Of a stretch of 64,000 bases of DNA, positions 45,836-58,062 are shown one piece after another (position 1 is the stretch's first letter; every line of letters starts with the position of its first letter). Under the pieces are notes generated by a model that was not told the origin of the DNA, did not search any database, and saw only the letters and a list, made by a program, of their open reading frames with translations. The stretch is taken from positions 124,709,819 through 124,773,818 of the forward strand of contig CM042009.1 of NCBI GenBank assembly GCA_023525715.1, written 5' to 3'. Position numbers and translations under genes: made by a program. The stretch is from Cichorium intybus (lineage: Eukaryota > Streptophyta > Magnoliopsida > Asterales > Asteraceae).

Positions 45836-46554
45836 AAAGGTTCAAGATGCAAGACTCCAAAAGAGGATTCTTGCCAATACCGCATGGCACCATCCTAAGC
45901 AAGTCTCAGTGCCCAAACACTAGGACTGAACTTGAAAGGATGAAACATGTCCCATATGCTTCGGCAATTGGTTCCATCATGTATGCCATGTTATGCACTA
46001 GGCCCGACGTCTCATGTGCCTTAAGTATGACTAGTAGGTATCAACAGAACCCAGGTGAAGCCCACTGGACTGCTGTAAAGAACATTCTTAAGTACTTGAG
46101 AAGAACTAAAGATATGTTCTTAGTTTACGACGGTTTGGAAGAAAGCTTAAAGGTAAAGGGTTACACTGACGCAAGCTTCCAAACAGATAGGGACGATTCG
46201 AAATCTCAATCAGAATATGTTGCTGCTTCGGAAGCTGCTCAAGAAGCTGTCTGGATGAGAAAGTTCATAGAAGATCTAGGGGTTGTTCCTTCCATTCGGG
46301 ACCCTATAGAAATCTTCTGTGACAATCTAGGTGCTATAGCTCAAGCAAAGGAACCTAGATTACATCAAAAGACCAAACACATTCACCGAAGGTATAACTA
46401 CATTAGACATGATGTTAAGAATGGTGAAATAAGTATTCACAAGGTTCATACAGATCAGAATTTGGCAGACCCATTCACGAAGCCTTTACCCCAAACTAAG
46501 CATGAAAGTCATGCTAAGGGTATAGGACTCCGTTTTTCTAATGAATGGATTTGA
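45832..46554 (+). pseudogene. RT end and RNase H of C2, frameshifted and internally deleted
   Basis: 240 residues continuing C2's polyprotein in another frame: RT connection (KHVPYASAIGSIMYAMLCTR, DVSCALSMTSRYQQNPGEAH), RNase H start GYTDASFQTDRDDSKSQS, then directly EYVAASEAAQEAVWMRKF. About 30 residues normally lying between those two motifs are absent without loss of frame, so the RNase H core is damaged. The end (HTDQNLADPFTKPLP) is normal for copia. The start codon is only the first Met after the shift. Confidence 0.88.
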
Positions 46555-47334
46555 TTTGTGTTTAGTGTTTTATGAATATGAACTTATGTAAACGACAAGA
46601 ATTATGTAATATATGTGACATGATGTTTCTTTCATAATTTTGTGTTTTATTAGCATGTTTAATCCTTGAATAATTTAATTATTCTAAACGTCCATAGTCG
46701 ATCATAGTTGTGGGAGCAATTATGAAGTAAGACTAATATGAATTGGATTGGTTGACTTTTGTGGGTAAAAGTAGCAAAAGGTTGCAACCAAATTCATAGG
46801 TACTTGTCAGTGAACAAGTATTGGAGTTGACCCGTTTCAAGATCACTCCATGGATAATCATCATAAGTGATTCTTGAATAAAGGTATTATCATTGTATCC
46901 TTTGACCTGAGATACATATTTGGGACTCAAGTGTAGAGTGTACTATGTTTTGATATGGTTCACTGTTGTTCTTGAAATACAGACAACCATAAAGGCCATA
47001 CTCATGCATAGTACTAACTATATGAGGGGCGTATGTAGTCAAGACGGGATTTGTTCCTCTTATGTGTTGAGAGTTAGACATCTAAGGCGCCTGATTGAAA
47101 GTTGAACATAAAAATGAGAATGATTAAGATCCATGTCTCATGTTCAACATGATGTCTGTAACAAAGGGATAATTGATAGATAACCTTATACATCAATTAG
47201 AGCCTCGTGTTTTCTGAAGAATTGAATGTTGTTGAATGGCACAATGTCATGTGTTATTGGGGGCAGTGAAATGTTGCTAGACGTTTACCACTGTCTATAT
47301 CATTCTGTGATGCAAACTTGTGCAAGTGGGAGAT
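46555..47334 (+). other. 3' non-coding region and purine tract of C2
   Basis: No ORF. Shares order and words with the 3' end of C1 (GAATAATTTAATTATT, then CCATAGTCGATCATA). AAGTGGGAGAT at 47324-47334 is the polypurine tract. Confidence 0.75.
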
Positions 47335-48484
<1,150 letters not shown>

Positions 48485-49293
48485 TCTAGTACTTTGAATC
48501 ATTATACTTTTAGTGATTATTAGGCGGTCCTATCAAACCTGTTCGGCTAACGACCCTCCACTGATCAGGCGAGCGGTGGGCGAGAGTGTTCACCCATTAG
48601 ACCGCCATTTTATAGGCAGTCTCCTTATACCCACTTTATAGACCAGCTTCGTGAATGAGGCCTACTAATGATTAGACTAACCATTTAATCTCATACATAT
48701 AAAAAATAACTTCCTAGTTATAATATATATAAGATGTAATTTTCTAAACCTTTAAAAAATTGTTTCTGGTTTATCTTTTAATTTATTGTCGATTTAAGCT
48801 ATTAAATTTAAAATTAAATTAAACCATTTAAAGCCGATTTAATTATATTTTAATTAACCAATTAATTAAATTTGATATTTTAAACCTCTTAAAATATTTA
48901 TAGATTTAATCTATTAATTTTCCGAATTTAAACCATTTAAATCAAAATTAATTAAATTCTATAAATTATCTTTTAATTAAACAATTAATTAAATTAATTA
49001 ATTTTGCAGATAGGTATCACAAAATAATAAAATTAATTTAAACCTATCCTTATCCCCTAATTTTCGAATTTTAGGATAAAGGTTTAAGGTTTTATCTATT
49101 TAAACAATTAATGTTACCAAAAATAGAAAGCCTGCTAAACCATTCCCTTTTTCAAGCCAAGCAGGGGGGAGGGGCCAGGGTTTTTCGAAACCCTAACCCT
49201 AATATTCAAAACGGCCACATTAGGGTTTAGAAACAATAAACCCTAATTTACAGGATACATTTATAACAATTTAACAAGAAAACACGCCAAGTA
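48485..49293 (-). other. C1' leader, part next to primer site
   Basis: Starts with the duplicated TCTAG target and is co-linear with C1 22909-23705 in reverse. Non-coding. CCCTAACCCTAAT near 49190 is a telo-box-like word, not telomere. Confidence 0.75.
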
Positions 49294-49305
49294 GCTCTGA
49301 TACCA
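49294..49305 (-). other. Primer binding site of C1'
   Basis: GCTCTGATACCA on the + strand, complement of the copia initiator-Met site, one base from the LTR. Confidence 0.88.
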
Positions 49306-49306
49306 C

Positions 49307-49694
49307 TGAAAGGTTTTCTGCAACTATGAACTAAAAATCCTAAGTTTACATGCAACCTATATAGATCTAGGTTTTCTTCTAATTAAACATATAACATATC
49401 CTAGAAGGCCAGAAGAAATTAACTAAAGGAATAAAATAAGATAAACTAACCTTTTAGGATTTCTTTGAAGCAAAGCAGCACAATTGTCCCGCCTCAAATG
49501 AAGTCACACCCTAGCTTGAGGCTTTGGCCGAAAATTCCTTCAGAGAGAGTACAAAAAACGTGGTCCTAGGGTTAGGGAGAGTCTCCCTATTTATAGCCTC
49601 CATGTGGTGATCAGATAATCGTTACAGATAAACCTTTTTGAATTCGAATTAAGATAAACTATTATTTTAATCATTCAAACACCATTTATGTGTA

Positions 49695-49791
<97 letters not shown>

Positions 49792-50163
49792 GAAAATATA
49801 TATATCTATATATATATTTTCGGCCACCACATGGTCACTCACACTGCCACTTACTCAACTATTGAATAATTACAGTTTTAGTCCCTGCACCTTTAATTAA
49901 TTAATTTAACTGCCAAATTCATTCCAGTTAATTCCAGAAAAATTTCTAATTAATTATTATAGTTTCTAATTAATATATTATCACTTAAATATATTAATAA
50001 ACTATTTATTTAATTTCTATTGATTTATTAATCACATAATAAATCAATCTTTCTCTCTACCGGACTTTTTGCCAATCCTCCAACTATGAGGGCAACCCAA
50101 ATGGACTATGCTACTATTAATTAGATAAATACTAATAATTAGTCATGGCTTACACACCTAATC

Positions 50164-50168
<5 letters not shown>
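49307..50168 (-). repeat. 5' LTR of C1'
   Basis: 862 bp; AT array at 49697-49788 with CGAAAATATATAT beyond it. Ends CTAATCCAACA at 50168, next to the interrupted AT microsatellite. Confidence 0.9.

Positions 50169-50254
<86 letters not shown>
50169..50254. repeat. (AT)n microsatellite, right half of the C1' target
   Basis: AT run that continues the one ending at 34229. Confidence 0.93.
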
Positions 50255-50255
<1 letters not shown>

Positions 50256-51916
50256 CATCATATTCATTTGAAACCTCCACCTCTTCATCTTTCAACTAAT
50301 TATTAAAACCATTCAAGAGTTTTTTAACTTAAATATTATAATTACTAAGTATTTAAACTAATAATGATATAATTTATGAGTATCAAATGAATTGTAGTTG
50401 AATAGGCTTTTTTACTATAAAAGAGGACAATCATTTGAGTAACACACACATACAAAGTGAGAAAAATCATATAGATTAAAGAATGCCAAGGTTTAAAGAT
50501 ATTTTTGTTTGCTTGAGTTTTTTTATATATTTCGAGCCATATTAAGATGATCATACAACCATTATCAATGAAGAAACTGTGTGTGTATGATACACATTTC
50601 GCAATGAAGTTATTATATTTTACTATGTTTTATGCTTATTTGTAACTCAAACTTAAGCTTATGTAATTAGCTGATGATTTGGATTCTTATTTGAGATTTT
50701 TGGTATTCTTATTTCATCAATTAGAATAGTATACTTCTTCATGTAATACAAGCTTTGATATTTTATTATCATGTGTTATGTTTGTGATTTATAAAATAAA
50801 ATCTTATTTACATATATTTGGGTGTTTAGTATTTTGAAAGAACTTTATACATATTTAGCTAAATAGATATTATATTTTAGAATTTATATTTAAACGGACA
50901 TTCAGGAAAATTATCAAAAAAACACATGAATGCTTGAAGAGATTATTGAAAAAAAATAAAGCAAGTAGATCAATAAATAATTGCTCTTGCATTTATTTGA
51001 TCGAAATGAATGATTTTACAAAGTACTTAGTAAATCTTACATATAATCAATACTTAAATATGATTAAATTGAATAGTTTTTACAAAATACTTTGTTAATC
51101 ATATATTATAATTATCTTCTAAGAAATGAAGTTTGCTAATATATAAGTATATTTTACAATTACATACATATTATAATTATTAATAGATGTGTTTTTACTT
51201 CAATTGCATTTATTTAAAACTCTTATGACATTTCATGTTCTTTTTAATAATAATGTTAGCGTTAGTTTATAATCAACATATTACGATAAATTATATATTA
51301 TAATGATATTATCATTTGAATCATGGTAATTCATTTTAAATAAATATTAGTTTTTAATTGTTTAAAAACAGATGATGAAACATGATTTTAATTTTATTGT
51401 ATATGTGATTTTTAGAATTAAATATATGTAAAAACACGCTTTTAGTATGTTTATTAACTCAATACAAACATTATCATTAGTTTGTAATTGTAAATATTAT
51501 GACAAAGTTAGATATTATAATGATATTATCACATTAATTAAGATAGTTTATTTTAGTTAAACATTAGTATTTAGTTATTTAAATGTTGACGATAAAATGT
51601 GTTAGTTCATTACTAATAAGTTTAAAAAAATTCAACAGCATAGATTACAGCTATACTATGATTTCTTTTTTTAACCATTATCCTGAAATTTATTATGATA
51701 TTATTTTACTAATTATTTATTTATTCTTTTTGATTTTTTAGAACGAATGTCTTGATATAAGATAATTCATTAGTGATACATCAACTTTTATTTTCTTATA
51801 TACAATTGTTAGTACATAGTAGATAACAATGACTTAAATATTTTTTAACAAAACATACGTATTATTATTGTAACTGTGTAATTTAGTTCCTCCGCAACGC
51901 GCGGGGATTCGCCTAG
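50255..51916. other. AT-rich intergenic DNA with possible Helitron 3' end
   Basis: No ORF worth calling. The last 25 bases (CCGCAACGCGCGGGG, then ATTCGCCTAG, followed by T at 51917) look like a Helitron 3' terminus: a GC hairpin a few bases before CTAG, inserted before T. Its 5' TC end was not located. Confidence 0.45.
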
Positions 51917-52120
<204 letters not shown>

Positions 52121-52700
52121 TCCCGATCCGGTAAGTACTCCAATTTAGATGAGGACTACGAAGACAATTCTCGTCCAATCATTTCGTCAAGGGCAATAAC
52201 GTGAAACGTATTCTTGTATTTGACGTAATCGCATGTGACGCTCTCATTCACGGAAACATAATGCCGACTCAATAATATAATCACTTGTTATGCACGTCCG
52301 TATAACATAGTTTCGCTGGGTTTTTCTGTGTTTTAAAATATTATTTTTAGCTTTTAATAAACTCGATTTTTAGTTATTATTATTGTTTAGTTTTTTCATA
52401 TTTTTTATTTTTCAGTTATTATTATTATAATTTATTTATTTGTTTTTCCCTTTTCATTTTTTTTATTATTTTTTAATTATTTCATTTAAATTCGTTTTTA
52501 TCTTTTTTAACTTGTTTTGGATTATTAGACATAAGATTTATAACAAGTTTTGGATTTTAGATCATAACAAATTTTTGATTTTGGATCATAACAAGTTTTG
52601 AATCATGAATCATAAGTTTTGGATCATTATACTGAACAATAATAATGTTTAGGACATAATAAGTTTTGATTCATAGCATTTTTGGATCATTATAAGTGTT
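52121..52700. other. Intergenic DNA, nothing recognised
   Basis: A moderate-GC stretch to about 52320, then T-rich DNA with repeated GGATCAT and AAGTTTTG words (52540-52690). No ORF, RNA gene or element end seen before the D1 LTR. Confidence 0.6.
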
Positions 52701-54028
52701 TGTTGAAAATTAAAAGAAAACTCGAAAGTTTTGGTACGGGATATTTCGCTCAACAATAAATGAAGATATAAAAATGAAGTGTTGAAATTTAAAGGAACGA
52801 TGCGGAAAATACATATAAATGACATGAAATGTAAAGTTGCAGAATATTAAATAAATTGTAAAGATGTGTGCGGAAATTAAAGAACAATAATTTAAACCAT
52901 ATGATGTCATTCGTATATTTTATTGATATTAAGAATGACGTTACAAATTTAACATTGGCTCACAAACACTCTTTCTAATTTTTGATGAATTACATGGAGA
53001 TCCACACAAACACACTCAAAAGAAAAAGGAGATAATATATTTCTTGATGTTTTGTGGCTGGAGAGAATTCTCCAGCCACTCCTCCAATTCCTTTAGACTA
53101 CATTGGAGTGATAGTGTCTCACTCTCTCTGATTCATGACCCAAAGCTCATTTTTATATGAGGAGAAGAGATATTCTACAAATCTGAAGTACAAAAAGAAC
53201 TAATAAACTATTCCTAGACTAGGGCAGTCTATGCTTGAATATAATAATACATTAAGTACACAAGCCATACTTCTATGGAAACATGCCTATTCTAGCCTAT
53301 TGAAAGTGAACTTCTGATAGTGAGGAGGTGGAAATGACTGTTTCTTCTAATCTTCTGATTTTCTGTGTTTCAGTCGCATGCTCATACAGTTAAGTTGCAT
53401 GCTCCTGACTCTCATTAGTCCTATCTTGAAGTTTGATACACCTCATCTTGAGGTTCTGATACCTTCTCCTTGCTTGGACACCACCTCAAGTTCGGCATCA
53501 CCAAGTTCAGTTTACGCTCCAAGTTCCGTTCACACTCTAGCTTCGGTTCAACTCCAAGTCTTCAAGTTCGGTTCCACTTAATTTTGGTGTGCTTCAAGTC
53601 TAGTGCTCCAAATAAATGTGTTCAAGCTCGGTGTCCAACTTGGTTAGCTCAAGTTCGGTTAGCTCAAGTGTTCAAACTCGGACACCTATCAAGTTTAGTG
53701 GCCAGCTTAGGTGTTAGCTTCCAAGTTCGGTTACCTCACTTGTTTCTTTTCATTTAGTCTCACAAACTTTGTAGAACGATAACTCTGGCCTGGACTTTTC
53801 GTTGACTAAGTTTGAAGGAAATAATATGGCTTAGTAGCCACCGGGTTAGGAGCACTTATTTATGCTAATTTTTAGCTTTTTCTGTTATTCCTTTGTACGT
53901 TAAATAGGAGCAGTAATTTGCCATTTGTTTTAATCAGATAATAAGAATTGGAAACCTTTGGCTCCACCTCTGTTCTTCTTAGATATTGGGCGTGAATTTT
54001 TTTGATCCTTACTTGCCTCTTTCCAACA
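52701..54028 (+). repeat. 5' LTR of D1
   Basis: 1328 bp, TGTTGAAAATTAA to CCTCTTTCCAACA. The middle (53400-53740) is rich in CAAGTTCGGT-type repeats, about a dozen loose copies of an AAGTTCGGT/AAGCTCGGT word. Confidence 0.85.
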
Positions 54029-54030
54029 CT

Positions 54031-54041
54031 TGGTATCAGAG
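54031..54041 (+). other. Primer binding site of D1
   Basis: TGGTATCAGAG two bases after the LTR, copia initiator-Met type. Confidence 0.87.
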
Positions 54042-54077
54042 TTATGCTTCATGACCAAATACATCAGCTACGAGAAA

Positions 54078-55866
54078 ATGGCATCATCAAGTCAGATCGT
54101 TACAAGGGAGAACACTGGAGTATCGTTCCAATGCCTGATGCTGACACCACAAGCTACACTACGTGGGCAATCAAGATGGAAGCTATCATGGATGCTCAAG
54201 TAGGGGTGAGCAACGGGCGGTTTTGCGGTTTCGCAGTTTCGGCGATTCTGGTTAGGCGGTTTGGGGATGAAGGCCAAACCGACCTTAAACCGAACCGCTT
54301 AAAAGTGGGTTAAACGGTTTGCGGTTTGGGCGGTTTCGGTTTGGGCGGGTACGGTTTGGTTTAAACCATTTAAGCAAAATCCCATTTAAGCAAAATCAGA
54401 TTCATATTGGGATCGATAATGAACACATAGTAACAAAATCAGATTCATCTTGGGGTATGAGATAGAGTTCACGAACACATAGTAACAAAATCAGATTCAT
54501 AGTAACAAAATCAGATTCACTAACTTACATTTATGCTGAATTTGACTGTTTGAGACTTGCAATTTGGAAACAGGAAACTTGCGATGCGATTTTGGATTTT
54601 TGGAAACCTGCGATTTGGAACTTGCGAGTTGCGATTTGAGTCGACTGAGGAGAGTAGTCAGGAGAGTGAACTCCGTGAAGTGCTGAACGAGTGAACGCCG
54701 AGAGTGAACTGTGAAGTGGAGCGCAGCCGCAGATGCGAGATCGAGAGTGAACTGTGAAGTCAGAAGTGGAGCTTTGCCTCTCAGCTTTGGTTCGACTTGG
54801 AGTCTATGAAGTGTGAACTGCGTAAGGACTAAGGAGAGACCAGAGACGTAACCTAATTTCGGTGTAAAGGGTATAGGGTTTAAGTGTAATATCCATTATT
54901 AATATTTAATATATTATATATATATATTTAATATTAATTCTTAATCGGGTTTCGGGCGGGGCCCGCCTAATTTTTCACAAACCAAAAACCGAACCGTAAA
55001 CCGTATATTCAAACCGCTTAACCCGTAAACCGATCCGTAAACCGTTTAACCCAAAACCGTAAACCGTATAAGGTTCGGTTCGGGCGGTTTCGCGGTTTAA
55101 TCCGAATAACGCTCACCCCTATGCTCAAGGGGTTTAGGATTCCATCGAACCACAGGTTGGCGTAGCTGTAGATGAAAAGAAGAGTAAAACTGCATGGGCA
55201 TATATATTCCAAGCAATATCTGAAGACGTACTGTTGCAAGTTGCAAAGAAGAGAATGGCACAAGAGGTGTGGGAGTTACTGAGAGTGCATTATCTCGGTG
55301 CTAAAGGGGTGCAGAAAGCTAGGTTGCACACACTCAAGAGTGAGTTCTACGCTGTCCTAATGAAATATGGGAAAACTATTGACGATTTTGTAGGAAAATT
55401 AAGTGGCATGAGGTCAAAATACAACAACCTCGGTGCTACTATTGAAGATGAATCGCTCGTAAGAAAACTTCTCGACTAAGTCCCTGAAAAGTACCTTCAA
55501 TTAGTAGCATTAATCGAACAGTATTCGGATGTGGATATTATGTCGTTCCAAGAAGCAATTGGTAGGCTCAAGGCATACGAGGACCGACTTCGTCTTCATA
55601 GTGAGAACACAAGAAATGAACCAAAACTGTTGCTCACCCACTCCGAAGGGCAATCGAGTCAAAAGTCAGTCGGTAGAGGATCTACAGGAGGAGGTAGAGG
55701 ACGTGGTTCCAGTCAACAAGATAGAGGGGGACATAGCGGTGGTCGAGGGAGAAGATGCACACGAGGTAGAGGCGGTCGGGGTACAACTCGGCATCGCGGG
55801 ATGGAAGTAACAACTGCTGGAAGAACAAGGATAAAAGTCACATAAAATGTTTCAATTGTGAGACAT
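54078..55866 (+). pseudogene. gag of D1, interrupted by hAT2
   Basis: Begins near MASSSQIVTRE (54078). After a shift it reads HWSIVPMPDADTTSYTTWAI, then KMEAIMDAQ, where hAT2 inserted. Beyond the second target copy it continues from 55130 with KSKTAWAYIFQAISEDVLLQ and EVWELLRVHYLGAKGVQKAR, the copia gag core, and MRSKYNNLGATIEDESLVRK. A stop near 55478 follows, then a glycine/arginine-rich tail (SVGRGSTGGGRGRG) and a shifted CCHC knuckle CFNCETFRHYASEC near 55850. Not translatable. Confidence 0.82.
54201..55121 (+). mobile_element. hAT-type non-autonomous transposon hAT2
   Basis: 921 bp with ends TAGGGGTGAGC / GCTCACCCCTA and perfect 8-bp target duplication TGCTCAAG at 54193-54200 and 55122-55129. 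Subterminal GCGGTTT/AAACCG-type repeats in opposite orientation. No transposase. Related to hAT1 by ends and subterminal words but different inside. Confidence 0.92.
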
Positions 55867-58062
55867 TCAGACACTATGCTTCGGAGTGCCCCAATCCCAA
55901 GCGGTAGGAGGCTGATGTCAATCTCACACAGGTACATAGAAGAACCCACTCTACTCTCGACTGTATGGGGTGAGGAGACAGATGACTGGGTTTTGCTTAA
56001 AGAAGATAAGGTTTTCCCGGCTTCAAAGGTGAATACAAAGGACACCTGGTACTTGGATAATGGTGCGAGTAATCATATGACAGGGGTGCGAGACTACTTT
56101 GTAGAGCTCGATAAAAGAGTAACGGGTCAGGTACGTTTTGGTGACGGTTCCAAAATGCAGATCAAAGGCAACGGTACGATTCTAATCGAATGCAAAAATA
56201 AGGAGCAACTTGTTATTACAAAAGTGTATTACATTCCCGCTTTATGAAGTAACATACTAAGTCTAGGACAAATGACTGAGGTGGGGTACAAGATTGAGAT
56301 GCTACATGAATTCCTAAGAATTCACGATGAAGGTAACCGACTAATAATGAAGGTGCAACGGTCAAAATCTCCTGTACAAGATAGTTCTCCACACTACACA
56401 ACCGGCGTGTTTTAGCGCCAGTCTAGATGACAATGCATGGTTATGGCATGCAAGACTAGGGTACGTGAACTTTCGTGTGATTGAATCAATGGTGGAGAAA
56501 GAATTGGTGCGAGGAGTGCCAAGAATACATCATCACACACAAGTTTGTGAGGGATGTTTAGTCGCCAAGCAAACCCGACAACCGTTCCCAAAACAAGCAC
56601 AGTAGCGATCTAGCCATCCACTAGAGCTAGTACATGCAGATCTTTGTGGTCCCATATCATCTCAAACCCTAGAAGGTTACCGATACTTCCTTCTTATCAT
56701 AGACGACTACAGTAGATACATGTGGGTGTCTATGATCAAAGCCAAGAGTGATGCACTCACTGCCTTCAAGAAGTTCAAGATTCGAGTTGAAAGTGAAGGG
56801 CAATACAAACTGAATATGTTACGTACAGATCAGGGAGGTGAATTCATGTCTACAGAATCAACTGATTATTGTAGCAAGGAGGTTATCAAAAGATAGTTAA
56901 CAGCTCCATACTCCCCTCAACAGAACGGGGTAGTAGAACATCGCAACCGGAAAATCTTGGAGTTACCAGATCTTTGTTAAAAGTCATGGAAGTACCAGAA
57001 ACATTGTGGGGGAAGCTATTCGACATGCAGTTCAAATTCTTAACCAATCATCAGAACAAGCTCTAAGCATAGACATATCGACTTATGACGAAACACCCAT
57101 TCAAGGTTTTCAAGCCTTGATGGATATATACAATGAAACAAAACCTTTGTAAGACGACTCAGATATTCTGATGTATGCAGGTGAAGAATCAAAAACTATA
57201 GAAGAAGCCTCAAGTGATAAGGAATGCAGAATTGCAATGAAATAGGAGCTGGATTCAATCGAGAAAAACAATACCTGGAAGTTGACACATCTTCCAAAGG
57301 GTCAAAAGGCGATAGGCTTGAAGTGGGTATTCTATTTAAAGGAGAACGCAGAAGGGAAAGTCACCAAACACAAGGCGATAATAGTTGCAAAAGGTTACGT
57401 ACAATAGAAAGGCATTGACTTCGACAAAGTCTTTGCACCGGTGGCACTTTTAGAAACAATACGTTTGTTATTGGCAATGGGAGCAAGTGAAGGTTGGAAG
57501 GTACATCATTTGGATGTAAAGTCCGCATTCATGAACGGGATCCTCCAGAAAGAAGTTTATGTTACCCAACTGGATCGTTTTGTTATTGCAGGAAAAGAAA
57601 ACATGGTTTACAAGCTAAACAAGGCCCTCTACGATCTGCGTCAAGCTCCAAGAGCATGGAATGATCGACTTGATAAAACGTTAAAGGATATGGGACTTCA
57701 AAGATGCCCACAGGAGTATGCCGTGTACAAACTCCATAAGTCAAACATGATTCTAATTGTCGGCGTCTATGTGGATGATTTAATTGTAGCAGGTACAAGT
57801 GAAAACTTAGTGGTTGACTTCAAAAGGCAAATGGTTAAGGCTTTCGATATGAGTAACTTAGGAGCTTTATCCTAATACCTTGGGATAGAAGTTCAACAAG
57901 ACAAAGACAGCATTACAATCAGCCAAACAGGGTATGCCAAGAAGATATTGCAAGCAGGTGGAATGGGAGATTGCAACCCATCGAAATATCCTATAGAACC
58001 AATACTCTCCTTAACAAAGGACGAAGACGGAGTGCCAGTCAAGAAGACAAAAACATGGTAAC
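55867..58062 (+). pseudogene. Protease-integrase-RT remnants of D1
   Basis: Protease: WYLDNGASNHMTGVRDYFVE (about 56047), then VRFGDGSKMQIKGNGTILIE. Pre-integrase and integrase: LWHARLGYVNF, CEGCLVAKQTRQPFPK, LVHADLCGPISS, RTDQGGEF, then a shifted NGVVEHRNRK segment. Much of the integrase C-terminus is missing. RT: GLKWVFYLKE, HHLDVKSAFMNGIL, ALYDLRQAPRAWN and VYVDDLIVAGTSEN. At least eight stops or frameshifts. D cuts the sequence just after VKKTKTW. Confidence 0.85.

Larger units (their letters stand above)
52701..58062 (+). mobile_element. Element D1: decayed copia retrotransposon, truncated by D
   Basis: 5' LTR, initiator-Met primer site, gag, protease, integrase and RT remnants in order, with many stops and shifts, split by hAT2 in gag and by D before RNase H. 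Any 3' end would lie beyond D, outside the window. Lineage is uncertain, perhaps Ivana/Oryco-like from the protease and RT residues. Confidence 0.85.

Noticed and set aside
49185..49215. AACCCTAACCCTAAT words suggesting telomeric DNA
   Set aside because: Only two units inside the C1' leader (mirrored in C1 near 22970-23010); an interstitial telo-box at most.
54201..55121. A protein gene inside hAT2 (ORF 54002-54313 runs into it)
   Set aside because: The open frame is D1 gag reading into the transposon end; it ends within subterminal repeats.
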